Origin: Streptomyces sp. NBC_01478
GTDB taxonomy: Bacteria; Actinomycetota; Actinomycetes; Streptomycetales; Streptomycetaceae
NCBI RefSeq assembly: GCF_036227225.1
Contig: NZ_CP109444.1
Span: 4,135,501-4,199,500, forward strand
Reading direction: 5' to 3'
DNA length: 64,000 bases
In this document: positions 46,373-55,106 of the stretch, piece after piece
How positions within the stretch are numbered: the first letter of the stretch is position 1
Layout: every line of letters starts with the position of its first letter
The notes under the pieces: model-generated
Seen by the model: only the letters and a program-made list of their open reading frames with translations
Databases searched by the model: none
What the model was told of the DNA's origin: nothing
Made by a program: the position numbers and the translations under genes

Positions 46373-47461
46373 TCACACCTTCGGCTGCGCGCTCGTCGCC
46401 AGGGTCCCGCACAGGGCCGTGGCGCTGCCCGTCGCGTACGGGTCCGTGCCGGCCGGGCCGCCCGCCTTGGCGGTCTGGCCGGCGAGCAGGGGGCGCAGAT
46501 GGGTCACGGAGTCCTCGGCGCAGGACAGGGGCCCGGCCTGGACGTAGGAGACGACGAGCTGGGCCTGGTGCATGCGCAGGTCGTCGCGGTCGAAGCGGAA
46601 GTGCAGTTCGCGGCGGACGGTGAACAGGGATGCCTGGGTCTGGTCGCCGGAGCCGGTCGAGGCCGTCGAGCCGGTGGGCCGTAGCGCGTAGACGAAGGTT
46701 CCGTCGGCGGTGACCTCAAGGGTCGACGAGTCGATCTCGGTGGCCTGGAGGGTGCCCTGGACGCGGATCTTGCGGTCGGCGAGCTGGACGCGTGACGGGT
46801 CGAAGCGAACCAGCCATCCGGTGGGCTCGTGCCGGCCGTCGGCGGTCGGGTGCTCGAAGCTCTGGTCGAACTGGTCGAGTTGGTCCGGGTCGACGAGGAC
46901 GCGCGCGGGGCGGATCTGGCCGCCGGTGAGGACGGCCGGGTAGAGCGAGGACTCGACGATGTAGTCCTTGGCGGTGCTCAGGGCGGCGATGACCTGGCTG
47001 TCCGAGAAGTGCGCGGTGCGTCGCGCGGCCGGCAGCGGTATGCCCTCGCCGCCGACGCTGAACTGCGCGGCGGGGCTGTGCGCGTAGAGGGACTCGGCGT
47101 CGGTCGCCCCCGGCACCTTGCCCTGCGGGGACAGCGGGATCACGGTGATCCGCAGCGGCTCGACGGGCTGCTGGGCCGTGGGGGTCGTGTACGGGTGCCG
47201 TACGCCCATGTAGATCGCGGTGCCGAAGGCGACGGCGATCAGCATGACCAGGGTCAGTGCCTGGCGGGAGAGACCGCGGCGCAGGGCCGGGCGACGGCGG
47301 ACGGCGGGGGCGTGGTCGGCCATGCGCTCCTGCGCGGAGAACTCCTGGAGACGGGCAGCACGGACGAACGACTCGTCGAAGACGACGGATCGGTACTCGT
47401 CCTCACCACCACCGGGAGCGCCCTCGGGCGTCCCCTCGGGTGGGTCTCCTGGACCGCCCAT
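46373..47461 (-). CDS. Single-pass membrane protein with VVFDESFVRAA motif and large extracellular domain
   Basis: A 362-residue protein. An acidic N-terminus contains EDEYRSVVFDESFVRAARLQ, then a TM helix (LTLVMLIAVAFGTAIYMG) and an extracellular domain of about 250 residues (ITVIPLSPQGKVPG; RFDPSRVQLADRKIRVQGTL) ending with a Cys pair region (LSCAEDS, ALCGTL). No family name is known to me. The motif recurs in the next gene; the pair sits in a region linked with spore-wall polymer synthesis in S. coelicolor, as I recall. Confidence 0.75.
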   Translation of the reverse strand: MGGPGDPPEGTPEGAPGGGEDEYRSVVFDESFVRAARLQEFSAQERMADHAPAVRRRPALRRGLSRQALTLVMLIAVAFGTAIYMGVRHPYTTPTAQQPVEPLRITVIPLSPQGKVPGATDAESLYAHSPAAQFSVGGEGIPLPAARRTAHFSDSQVIAALSTAKDYIVESSLYPAVLTGGQIRPARVLVDPDQLDQFDQSFEHPTADGRHEPTGWLVRFDPSRVQLADRKIRVQGTLQATEIDSSTLEVTADGTFVYALRPTGSTASTGSGDQTQASLFTVRRELHFRFDRDDLRMHQAQLVVSYVQAGPLSCAEDSVTHLRPLLAGQTAKAGGPAGTDPYATGSATALCGTLATSAQPKV

Positions 47462-47550
47462 ACTTTCAGAGTAGGTCTCTGGAGCCTCAGGTAAACGCCC
47501 TGCTACACGACAAGTTCTGACAGGTTCTCACCGAGCCCGTCACAACTCGC

Positions 47551-48201
47551 TCAGGGCGTGCGCGGGACGGCTGACAGCGGTGGCTGGGAGTTGTCGGCGG
47601 AAGCGGAGGGTGCCGCCGCCGTGCCCTGTTCCACGCCGGTGGAGGCCGGGGGCGGGACGCGGTCCCTGCTGCCCGAGGACGCGCCGCGGTAGACCGCCGA
47701 GAAAGCCAGGGCGACCATGCCGATGCCCATCACCAGGGCGAGCAGCCAGGCGACGGGGCGGTGCCAGCGGACCTGTTTGCCGTAGGTCCCCGGGGCGCCG
47801 TAGCGGCCCTGGACGACATCGGGGTCGTCCAGGTCGTCGAGTTCCGGATCATGGCCGAATTCGCGGCCGTAGGCGTCCTCGAAGGGGTCGTCGTCGCCTC
47901 GGGCGCGTCTGCCGTACTGCGCGCGGCGGGCTTCGGCCTCGGAGGCCTCGGCTCTTGCCTGCGCGGCGGCAAGGAGGCGCTCGACGGCGGTCGGCTCGTG
48001 TACTACGGCCGCCCGCACGAAGGCCTCGTCGAAGACCACGGATGCGAACTCTTCGTCCGACTTTCCGCGGTCGTGGTCGTCGTCGGGCTCCCAGCCGTCA
48101 GGGAACGGCGTGCCCCCCACGTCCTCCGGCACCTCTCCAGAGTAGACCTGGGGGGTCCATTTGGGCAGGCGGTAGGGAAATTCATCCGCTGGGTGAGACA
48201 C
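47551..48201 (-). CDS. Membrane protein sharing the VVFDExFVRAA motif
   Basis: About 216 residues from GTG at 48201 (ATG at 48234 is possible). The N-terminal half carries DEEFASVVFDEAFVRAAVVH, then Ala/Glu-rich helix (RLLAAAQARAEASEAEAR) and an acidic patch (PELDDLDDPDVVQG); a TM helix (VAWLLALVMGIGMVALAFSA) is followed by a short Ser/Pro tail. Unlike its neighbour it has no large external domain. The shared motif suggests a common cytosolic partner. Confidence 0.72.
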   Translation of the reverse strand: MSHPADEFPYRLPKWTPQVYSGEVPEDVGGTPFPDGWEPDDDHDRGKSDEEFASVVFDEAFVRAAVVHEPTAVERLLAAAQARAEASEAEARRAQYGRRARGDDDPFEDAYGREFGHDPELDDLDDPDVVQGRYGAPGTYGKQVRWHRPVAWLLALVMGIGMVALAFSAVYRGASSGSRDRVPPPASTGVEQGTAAAPSASADNSQPPLSAVPRTP

Positions 48202-48253
48202 CCGCCCCAGGACGTGCCCGTATGCCCGACGCATATGCCGGACGACCGGTGGC

Positions 48254-49540
48254 TCAGCGGCGGATGTGGCCGTCGCCCGTGACGATGTACTTGGTGCTGG
48301 TCAGTTCCGGCAGGCCCATCGGGCCCCGGGCGTGCAGCTTCTGGGTGGAGATGCCGATCTCCGCGCCGAAGCCGAACTGGCTGCCGTCCGTGAAGCGCGT
48401 GGAGGCGTTGACGGCGACGGTGGTGGAGTCGACCAACTGGGTGAAGCGGCGGGCGGCCTGCTGGGAGGACGTGACGATCGCCTCGGTATGGCCGGAGCTC
48501 CAGAGCCGGATGTGCTGGACGGCCTTGTCGAGCGAGTCGACGACGGCGGCGGCGATGTCGTAGGAGAGGTACTCGGTGTCCCAGTCCTCCAGGGTGGCCT
48601 CGACGACGGTGGCGTCGGAGTCCTTGGCGTAGGCGAGGACGCGCTCGTCGGCGTGGACGGTGACGCCTGCCTCGGCAAGGGCGTTCAGGGCGCGCGGCAG
48701 GAACTCGGGGGCGATGTCCTGGTGGACGAGGAGGGTCTCGGCGGCGTTGCAGACGCTGGGCCGCTGGGCCTTGGAGTTGATCAGGATGTCGATCGCCATG
48801 TCGAGGTCGGCGTCGGCGTCGACGTAGACGTGGCAGTTGCCGACGCCGGTCTCGATCACGGGGACGGTCGACTCGCTGACGACGGTCTGGATCAGGGAGG
48901 CGCCGCCGCGCGGGATGAGGACGTCGACCAGGCCCCGGGCGCGCATCAGTTCGCGCACGCTCTCGCGGCTCTCGCCGGGCACCAGCTGCACGGCGTCGGC
49001 GGGCAGTCCGGCGCCGCCGACGGCGTCGCGCAGCACGCGCACGAGGGCGGTGTTCGACTCGTAGGCGGAGGCGGAGCCGCGCAGCAGCACCGCGTTGCCG
49101 GACTTCAGGCAGAGGGCGGCGGCGTCGACCGTCACGTTCGGGCGGGCCTCGTAGATGATGCCGACGACGCCGAGGGGGACGCGCACCTGGCGCAGGTCGA
49201 TGCCGTTCGGGAGGGTCGAGCCGCGGACGACCTCGCCGACCGGGTCGGGCAGCGCGACGACGTCCCGTACGTCCGAGGCGATGGCCCGCACGCGCTCCGG
49301 CGTCAGCGTCAGCCGGTCGATGATCGCCTCGCTGGTGCCGGCCTCGCGGGCCTTGGCGATGTCCTTGGCGTTGGCCTCGACGATCTCGCTCGTACGGACC
49401 TCCAGCGCGTCCGCGATGGCGAGCAGCGCGTCGTCCTTCTCGGCGCGCGGCAGCGGCGCGAGGTCGGCGGCGGCGGACTTGGCGCGGTACGCGGCCTGCG
49501 TGACCGGGGACAGGGAGTCGTACGGCGAGAGCGTGGTCAT
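48254..49540 (-). CDS. proA: Gamma-glutamyl phosphate reductase
   Basis: A 428-residue NADPH-dependent enzyme of proline synthesis, reducing gamma-glutamyl phosphate to the semialdehyde. Family segments: [33 protein letters not shown], the catalytic Cys in [12 protein letters not shown] and [20 protein letters not shown]. The length is standard. The ATG at 49540 has no Shine-Dalgarno sequence; a TACCCT box six bases upstream suggests a leaderless mRNA. proB lies 700 bp further upstream on the same strand, separated by one small gene. Confidence 0.97.
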   Translation of the reverse strand: MTTLSPYDSLSPVTQAAYRAKSAAADLAPLPRAEKDDALLAIADALEVRTSEIVEANAKDIAKAREAGTSEAIIDRLTLTPERVRAIASDVRDVVALPDPVGEVVRGSTLPNGIDLRQVRVPLGVVGIIYEARPNVTVDAAALCLKSGNAVLLRGSASAYESNTALVRVLRDAVGGAGLPADAVQLVPGESRESVRELMRARGLVDVLIPRGGASLIQTVVSESTVPVIETGVGNCHVYVDADADLDMAIDILINSKAQRPSVCNAAETLLVHQDIAPEFLPRALNALAEAGVTVHADERVLAYAKDSDATVVEATLEDWDTEYLSYDIAAAVVDSLDKAVQHIRLWSSGHTEAIVTSSQQAARRFTQLVDSTTVAVNASTRFTDGSQFGFGAEIGISTQKLHARGPMGLPELTSTKYIVTGDGHIRR

Positions 49541-49546
49541 GAGGGA

Positions 49547-49552
49547 AGGGTA
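49547..49552 (-). promoter_or_regulatory. -10 element TACCCT for a probable leaderless proA mRNA
   Basis: TACCCT, then TCCCTC, then the proA ATG: transcription start predicted on the A of the start codon. The same hexamer and spacing precede the leuS leader peptide. Confidence 0.5.
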
Positions 49553-49634
49553 GTGCGCCGGACGGGGGCGTCCACCGGCTATCCCAAACCGCGAGACAGG
49601 CGCAGAAGGGCCCGAAGCGGACTCACCACGGAAC

Positions 49635-50102
49635 TCAGAAGGGGTGTACGCCGACCGGGGTCGCGGGCAGCGGGCCGTAGCCCTCGGAGATGCGCTGGTG
49701 GTAGGTCTCGCGGTCGATGACCTCCAGGCCGACGATCTCCCACGGGGGCAGTTTCGCGGTCTGGCGGTGCTCGCCCCACAGGCGCAGGGCCACGGCGGCG
49801 GCGTCGTGCAGGTCGCGGGCCTCTTCCCAGTAGCGGATCTCCGCGTGGTCGTTGGCGTAGCGGCTGGTCAGCAGAAAGGGGTGGTCGTGGGCGAGCTGTT
49901 CCAGGCCGCGCCGCACCTCCTTCAGCGGGGCCTCGCCACCGGAGACGCTGAGGGTGACATGCCACAGCCGGGGGAGGTCCTTGGGTTCCTCGCCCTCGTA
50001 CCGGGCGCCGGCCGCGACGCTGGTCAGCGTGCGCTCCTCGCCGGGCGCTCGGGAGGTGGCACCACCGCGGGACGCCGCCGCCCCAGGGCGCACTCGTCTC
50101 AC
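49635..50102 (-). CDS. Conserved hypothetical protein between proB and proA
   Basis: A 155-residue protein starting GTG at 50102 with an excellent AAGGAGG five bases upstream. After a disordered start ([13 protein letters not shown]) comes a ferredoxin-fold-like region: [20 protein letters not shown] and [20 protein letters not shown], then [20 protein letters not shown] and [17 protein letters not shown]. The pattern suggests a small alpha-beta protein; no name is known to me. A longer frame reaching 51527 is rejected because of that ribosome-binding site and proB overlap. Confidence 0.85.
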   Translation of the reverse strand: MRRVRPGAAASRGGATSRAPGEERTLTSVAAGARYEGEEPKDLPRLWHVTLSVSGGEAPLKEVRRGLEQLAHDHPFLLTSRYANDHAEIRYWEEARDLHDAAAVALRLWGEHRQTAKLPPWEIVGLEVIDRETYHQRISEGYGPLPATPVGVHPF

Positions 50103-50239
50103 GACGGCCTCCTTACGCAATGGTCGAGCTGCTGGGCTCGCGCGGAATTTGTCCCCGAGACAAAGTTGAGCAGGCCGAAGGCGTCCGCGTGGCGCTTTTA
50201 CGGAAGGTCCACCAGGGGGAGGCGGACGTTTCGGTTGTT

Positions 50240-51367
50240 TTACGGGTGCAGGATCACCAGGTCGTCCCTGTGTACGACTTCCCTCTCGTACGACGGTCCC
50301 AGCTCCCGTGCCAGTTCCCGGGTGGAGCGGCCGATCAGTTGCGGGATCTCCTTGGCGTCGAAGTTGACGAGCCCCCGGGCGACCGCGTGCCCGGCACTGT
50401 CCCGGAGTTCGACGGGGTCGCCCGCGCTGAACTCGCCCTCCACAGCGGCGATTCCGGCCGGCAGGAGCGACATCCGGCGCTGCACGACCGCGCGCACGGC
50501 GCCGTCGTCGAGGGTCAGCGAGCCCTGCGGGGTGGACGCGTGCTGGAGCCAGAGCAGCCGGTCGGCGGACCGTTTCCCGGTGGCGTGGAAGTACGTTCCC
50601 GTGTCGCCGCCGGTGAGCGCGTCGGTGGCGTGCACCGCGCTCGTCAGCACGACGGGGATGCCTGCGGCGGCGGCGATACGGGCCGCCTCGACCTTGGTGA
50701 CCATGCCGCCGGTGCCGACGCCGGCCTTGCCCGCGCTGCCGATCTCGACGTGCGCGAGGTCCTGCGGTCCCCGTACTTCCGCTATCCGCGAGGTGCCCGG
50801 CCTGCTGGGGTCGCCGTCGTAGACGCCGTCGATGTCGGAGAGGAGGACCAGCAGGTCGGCGTGGACGAGGTGGGCGACGAGGGCGGCGAGCCGGTCGTTG
50901 TCGCCGAAGCGGATCTCGTCCGTGGCGACGGTGTCGTTCTCGTTGACGATCGGGAGGGCGCCCATGGCGAGGAGTTTGTCGAGGGTGCGGGAGGCGTTGC
51001 GGTGGTGGGAGCGGCGGCTCATGTCGTCGGAGGTGAGCAGGACCTGGCCGACGCGGATGCCGTAGCGGGCGAAGGAGGCGGTGTAGCGGGCGACGAGGAG
51101 TCCCTGGCCGACGCTGGCCGCGGCCTGTTGGCGGGCGAGGTCCTTGGGGCGGCGGCGCAGTCCGAGTGGGGCGAGGCCTGCGGCGATGGCGCCGGAGGAG
51201 ACGAGGACGACCTCTTTCGCTCCTCCGCTGCGGCTCTTGGCGAGGACGTCGACGAGTGCGTCGACGCGGTCGGCGTCCAGGCCGCCGGCCGCGGTGGTCA
51301 GTGAGGAGGAACCCACCTTGACGACGATCCTGCGGGCCTCGGTCACGGCCTGCCTTGCCCCTGCCAC
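50240..51367 (-). CDS. proB: Glutamate 5-kinase
   Basis: A 375-residue enzyme phosphorylating glutamate in the first step of proline synthesis. The amino-acid-kinase domain shows VVKVGSSSLTTA, VVLVSSGAIAAG, NENDTVATDEIRFGDNDRLA and GTGGMVTKVEAARIA; a C-terminal PUA domain (VRAVVQRRMSLLPAGI, YEREVVHRDDLVILH) completes it. The start is GTG at 51367 with GAGGGGA upstream. obg, usually its close neighbour, is 9 kb away because a wall-polymer locus lies between them. Confidence 0.97.
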   Translation of the reverse strand: MAGARQAVTEARRIVVKVGSSSLTTAAGGLDADRVDALVDVLAKSRSGGAKEVVLVSSGAIAAGLAPLGLRRRPKDLARQQAAASVGQGLLVARYTASFARYGIRVGQVLLTSDDMSRRSHHRNASRTLDKLLAMGALPIVNENDTVATDEIRFGDNDRLAALVAHLVHADLLVLLSDIDGVYDGDPSRPGTSRIAEVRGPQDLAHVEIGSAGKAGVGTGGMVTKVEAARIAAAAGIPVVLTSAVHATDALTGGDTGTYFHATGKRSADRLLWLQHASTPQGSLTLDDGAVRAVVQRRMSLLPAGIAAVEGEFSAGDPVELRDSAGHAVARGLVNFDAKEIPQLIGRSTRELARELGPSYEREVVHRDDLVILHP

Positions 51368-51482
51368 GTGCGAAGTCCCCTCGGGTAGGTTCGGGTGACC
51401 CGCGGCAATTTACGCGAACCGGGTTGGGGTGTGCACGTTGGTCCAGTTCGCGGACAGATGGGTTGAGTTTCGGGTGCGGGTG

Positions 51483-51601
51483 GGTGGGGGCTGGTCGCGC
51501 CCACGCGGCGGAGCCGCAAATCGACACAGCCCCGCGCCGCTGAATGCCGGACCAGCGCAGGTTTTTCAGGGGCGCGGGGAACTGCGCGACCAGCCCCCAC
51601 C
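51483..51601. repeat. Palindromic Streptomyces intergenic repeat (MITE-like)
   Basis: An 18-bp perfect terminal inverted repeat: GGTGGGGGCTGGTCGCGC at 51483-51500 and its complement at 51584-51601, enclosing 83 bp with its own short stems. The 36-bp right arm (51566-51601) matches 16567-16602 with one difference. Such elements are widespread between Streptomyces genes; they encode no protein. Confidence 0.85.
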
Positions 51602-51617
51602 GGCCCGCACTCTGAAC

Positions 51618-52814
51618 TCAAGCCGCCGCAGCCCTCAGCACCCGACGTACTTTCCGCACCACCCGACGCAAGAACACACCCGCTCCCCCCTCCCGATACC
51701 CCCCCACCCCACGCGCCTCGCGAGGTTCGGCCAGGTAGAGGGAGTCGGGCAGGCCCGCCGCCGCGGAGCGGAAGTGCGGATACGCCAGGTACACCCGACG
51801 CCCCCGCTTCTCCACCACCGCGTCGGGCCGCTTCTTCGACTTGACGAACTCGACCACGTCCAACAGGAGTTCGGGACGTTCCTCGGCCACCAAGTGCAGT
51901 CGCAGCCGTTCATTGACCTTGAGGCGCAACGCCACCTCGTCCGTCCAGTGCGCGGCCATCAGCGGCTTGGCCAGCTCGAACTTGTGGCGCCGTACCTGCT
52001 CACTGTCCCCCAGGTACTTCGGGCCGAACTGCGGGAGGAGGGTGACGAGGAACGGGCGGACCATCAGCTTGTCCCGCTCCACCCCCGGCGGGACCATCTC
52101 CGCGATGAGGTTCGTCAACGCGCGCGCGGAGTCGAAGCGCAGGGTGTAACTCCCGCTCTTCGTCACGTGTTTGCCGTCGTCGCGGCCCACCAGGTAGTAG
52201 CAGGTGTGGTCGGCGATCACGGAGACGCCGTCGGCCCGCAGATAGGCCTCCATCGTGAACAGCGCGTCCTCGCCGGTGAACAGCGACTCGTCGAACCGCA
52301 TGCCGTTCCGCTCCAACAGCGCCCGCCGGAACAGCTTCTGGGCGCTCAGCGTGAACTTGATGTTGGAGTGGAAGACGTCGGTGCGCTCCAGTGTCTCGAC
52401 CCACGCGGCCTTGGGCGGGACCCGGTTGATGCCCTCGACCTTGCCGAGGACCACGTCCGTGCCGTTGCGGTCGGCCATCGCGACCATCCGCTCCAGTGCC
52501 TCGGGGGCGAGCCGGTCGTCGGCGTCGAGGAAGAAGACGTAGCGCCCGCTCGCCTTGCCGAGGCCGACGTTGCGCGGGGAGCTGGGGCCGCCGGAGTTCT
52601 CCTGGCGGATCACGGTGACGTGGGTCGCGGCGCGGGCCGCGAACTCCTCCAGGTACTCCCCCGTGCCGTCGGTCGAGCCGTCGTCGACGGCGATGACCTC
52701 GATACGGGCCGCGTCCAGCGTCTGCGCCTCGACCGAGCGCAGGCACTCGACCAGGTACGGCATCGCCTCGTACGCCCCGATGACCACGGTCACATCAGGC
52801 TGCGTCACGGTCAC
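51618..52814 (-). CDS. Family 2 glycosyltransferase
   Basis: A 398-residue GT-A enzyme. TVVIGAYEAMPYLVECLRSV at the N-terminus, IAVDDGSTDGTGEYLEEFA, the DxD in YVFFLDADDRLAPEALE and the acceptor-side ESLFTGEDALFTMEAYLR are typical. The C-terminal 150 residues are basic and helical (VFLRRVVRKVRRVLRAAA), probably membrane-associated. The gene order places it in wall-polymer synthesis with the TagF-like gene just upstream, from which it is separated by a strong terminator. Confidence 0.9.
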   Translation of the reverse strand: MTVTQPDVTVVIGAYEAMPYLVECLRSVEAQTLDAARIEVIAVDDGSTDGTGEYLEEFAARAATHVTVIRQENSGGPSSPRNVGLGKASGRYVFFLDADDRLAPEALERMVAMADRNGTDVVLGKVEGINRVPPKAAWVETLERTDVFHSNIKFTLSAQKLFRRALLERNGMRFDESLFTGEDALFTMEAYLRADGVSVIADHTCYYLVGRDDGKHVTKSGSYTLRFDSARALTNLIAEMVPPGVERDKLMVRPFLVTLLPQFGPKYLGDSEQVRRHKFELAKPLMAAHWTDEVALRLKVNERLRLHLVAEERPELLLDVVEFVKSKKRPDAVVEKRGRRVYLAYPHFRSAAAGLPDSLYLAEPREARGVGGYREGGAGVFLRRVVRKVRRVLRAAAA

Positions 52815-52898
52815 GCGCCCCCTTTGTCCATTGAATCGCCATCTCCAAGACAGCCGACCGAGCGGATCGGTTGTCCTCCGTCAGCAGGAGATACGCAA

Positions 52899-52942
52899 AA
52901 GAGCCCGGTTTTCGAGGATCACTCCCCAAAAACCGGGCTCTT
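52899..52942 (-). terminator. Strong terminator after the TagF-like gene
   Basis: A perfect 14-bp stem, AAGAGCCCGGTTTT (52899-52912) and AAAACCGGGCTCTT (52929-52942), with T-rich flank; it separates the polymerase gene from the glycosyltransferase. Confidence 0.9.
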
Positions 52943-52968
52943 CTTGACCAAATACTGACGCGCGCAGG

Positions 52969-55047
52969 TCAGCCGACGGTGGGGTCGGCGGACAGGTGGG
53001 CCTCCGCCGGACTCGCCGCGTCACCGGTCGCCGCCGCCCGCTCCTGGCCGACATTGCGCGCCTCGGACTTCAGCGCGAGGTTCTCCACCGCGGTGTTGAA
53101 CTGCTCGATGGACGTGGGCTCGTCCGGGCCGAGCAGGTACTCCTTGAGTTCCCTGCGGTCCTCGGCCAGCGGGTCGGCGTCCGGGGCGCGGACCGCCGCC
53201 AGCAACTCACCCAGTTCCGCCGCCTTGTTGGACAGGATCACGGCGGCGCGCACCGCCGTGTTCTGCCGCTTGAACTCCTCGACGCCCAGCTTCGCGGAGT
53301 CGGTGACCGCGTACGGCTTGCCGCTCGCGATGAAGTCGGAGACCACGCTGGAGATGTCGGAGACCATCGCGTCGGACACGTTGAAGCAGTCGTACAGGCG
53401 CGGTTCGGCGCCCGCGATGACGCGGTGTTCGAAGGTGCCGAAGGAGTTCCAGTACGCGTCGTTCCACTCGGCGCGCAGCCGGGCGATCTCCTCGTACTTG
53501 GCCAGGTCGACGACGCCGTCGCGGGTGAGCTCGGCCTCGTCGCCCTTGTCAGCGGGGCCGCCGGACAGTTCGGTGATCCGGGCCTCGATGCGGGCCAGGT
53601 CGGCCTTGGCCTTGGTCTGGGCGGCAGCGTCGGTCTGAAAGCGCGGGTCGGTGGCGCGCTCGGCGGCGGCCTTCTCGACCAGCGCGGTGACCTTGCGGTG
53701 CGCGGAGCCGGCCGCGGCGCTGACGGTGCCGGTGAAGGGGTGCGGCTTGTACAGGACACGGACCGGGGGGTCGGCCTTGACCAGCTTCTTCACGATGTTC
53801 TCGCCGGCCAGGAGGAGGGAGGTGTTGCCGGGCTCGTTGTCCCAGCCCTCCCAGGTCGGCGCGTACAGCACGGTCGGGATACGGCCCTCGGGCACGCCCT
53901 GCCAGGTCTGGATCGGGGCGAGCTGCGGGCGGCCGACCTCGACGATGTCGTCGTCGCGGACACCGACGTCGGCGATGGCGTAGCGGTCGCGGCCCGCGCG
54001 GCCGGCGGTCCACACCTCGTCGTAGACCTTGCTGAACGGGTTGACGCTGGCCAGCTTGTCGCTGTCGCCGTGGCCGATGAAGACGTGCTTCATGGTGGGG
54101 ACGCGCAGCAGGTGGATGTTCTTGCCGACGTTGGCCGCGTAGAGCGCGACGCGCACGCTCGACAGGTCCATGTTCATCAGGTGCACACCGCCGGGCACGC
54201 AGATGACCGGTGCCTTGGTGGGGGCGAGGTTCTGCAGTATGACGCGCTCACGGAGCAGGACCAGGGGCCGGGTGTCCAGCTCCTCCATGGTCTCCAGCCA
54301 CATGTTGACCTGGTAGGCCGAGTCCTTGGAGCCGGAGAAGCAGAGCACCGTCTGCGGCTTGTACTCGTGCAGCCAGTCGTCGACGGCCTCGAGGATGACC
54401 TCGGGCGTCGGCGGGATCTTCGTACCCCTTATGTACGGCAGGAGCGCGGCGACGTAGAGCGTGCCCAGGAACAGGGTGACGCCGATGCCGACGAAGGCGG
54501 CGACGGCCGAGTCCAGTTGGGCGGAGACCAGCAGGCCGACGACGGCGAACAGGTCGAGGTGGAGCATCTTCTCGGCGGAGCGCTCCAGCAGGCCGAACGG
54601 CGGGGCGTCCGGGATGTTGATGCGCGAGCCCAGGTCGACGTTGCGGGTGGCGACCGGCATCCGGCGGCGATTGCGGATCAGCGTGACGACCGCGCCGTGC
54701 GGGGCCTGGAGGCCGTAGAAGGCGATGAAGCAGGCGATCGCGCCGTAGAAGATCAGGTGGTCGGAGAGGTCCATGCGGGCCAGCAGCAGGATCAGCAGGA
54801 GCTGGCGGATCAGGAAGCGGATGGAGAGGCCCGCCCTGACCTTGCTGAGCCGGCTGACCAGGTAGCTGGCCTGGCGGTGCAGATAGTGGTCCGCGACGTA
54901 CGTCACGACGGCCGCGGCGGCGAAGGCGGGAACACTCGGGATGAGGGCGGCCAGCATGAGGGCCGGGAAGCCCAGCATCATGAGGACGGCGGCGGCGAGC
55001 TCGGCCGCGCTGCCCACCCGGGCCACGCGAATAGCGGTGGAAATCAC
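52969..55047 (-). CDS. Membrane-anchored CDP-glycerol:glycerophosphotransferase-like (TagF-type) polymerase
   Basis: A 692-residue protein starting GTG at 55047. The first 250 residues contain several hydrophobic helices (AAVLMMLGFPALMLAALI, LLLILLLARMDL, IFYGAIACFIAFYG). The rest is the TagF-like transferase: KHVFIGHGDSDKLASVNPFS, VLYAPTWEGWDNEPGNTS, VLYKPHPFTGT and SDAMVSDISSVVSDFI with the conserved catalytic His. These enzymes build poly(polyol-phosphate) chains from CDP-activated units. The upstream CDP-ribitol synthase suggests ribitol-phosphate as substrate. The attached membrane part is unusual for classical TagF. Confidence 0.88.
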   Translation of the reverse strand: MISTAIRVARVGSAAELAAAVLMMLGFPALMLAALIPSVPAFAAAAVVTYVADHYLHRQASYLVSRLSKVRAGLSIRFLIRQLLLILLLARMDLSDHLIFYGAIACFIAFYGLQAPHGAVVTLIRNRRRMPVATRNVDLGSRINIPDAPPFGLLERSAEKMLHLDLFAVVGLLVSAQLDSAVAAFVGIGVTLFLGTLYVAALLPYIRGTKIPPTPEVILEAVDDWLHEYKPQTVLCFSGSKDSAYQVNMWLETMEELDTRPLVLLRERVILQNLAPTKAPVICVPGGVHLMNMDLSSVRVALYAANVGKNIHLLRVPTMKHVFIGHGDSDKLASVNPFSKVYDEVWTAGRAGRDRYAIADVGVRDDDIVEVGRPQLAPIQTWQGVPEGRIPTVLYAPTWEGWDNEPGNTSLLLAGENIVKKLVKADPPVRVLYKPHPFTGTVSAAAGSAHRKVTALVEKAAAERATDPRFQTDAAAQTKAKADLARIEARITELSGGPADKGDEAELTRDGVVDLAKYEEIARLRAEWNDAYWNSFGTFEHRVIAGAEPRLYDCFNVSDAMVSDISSVVSDFIASGKPYAVTDSAKLGVEEFKRQNTAVRAAVILSNKAAELGELLAAVRAPDADPLAEDRRELKEYLLGPDEPTSIEQFNTAVENLALKSEARNVGQERAAATGDAASPAEAHLSADPTVG

Positions 55048-55106
55048 TGATAAACCTGCTCTTGGGGGTTTCGAGTAATTTACCGGGATCTCAGAGTCAG
55101 GCTTGA

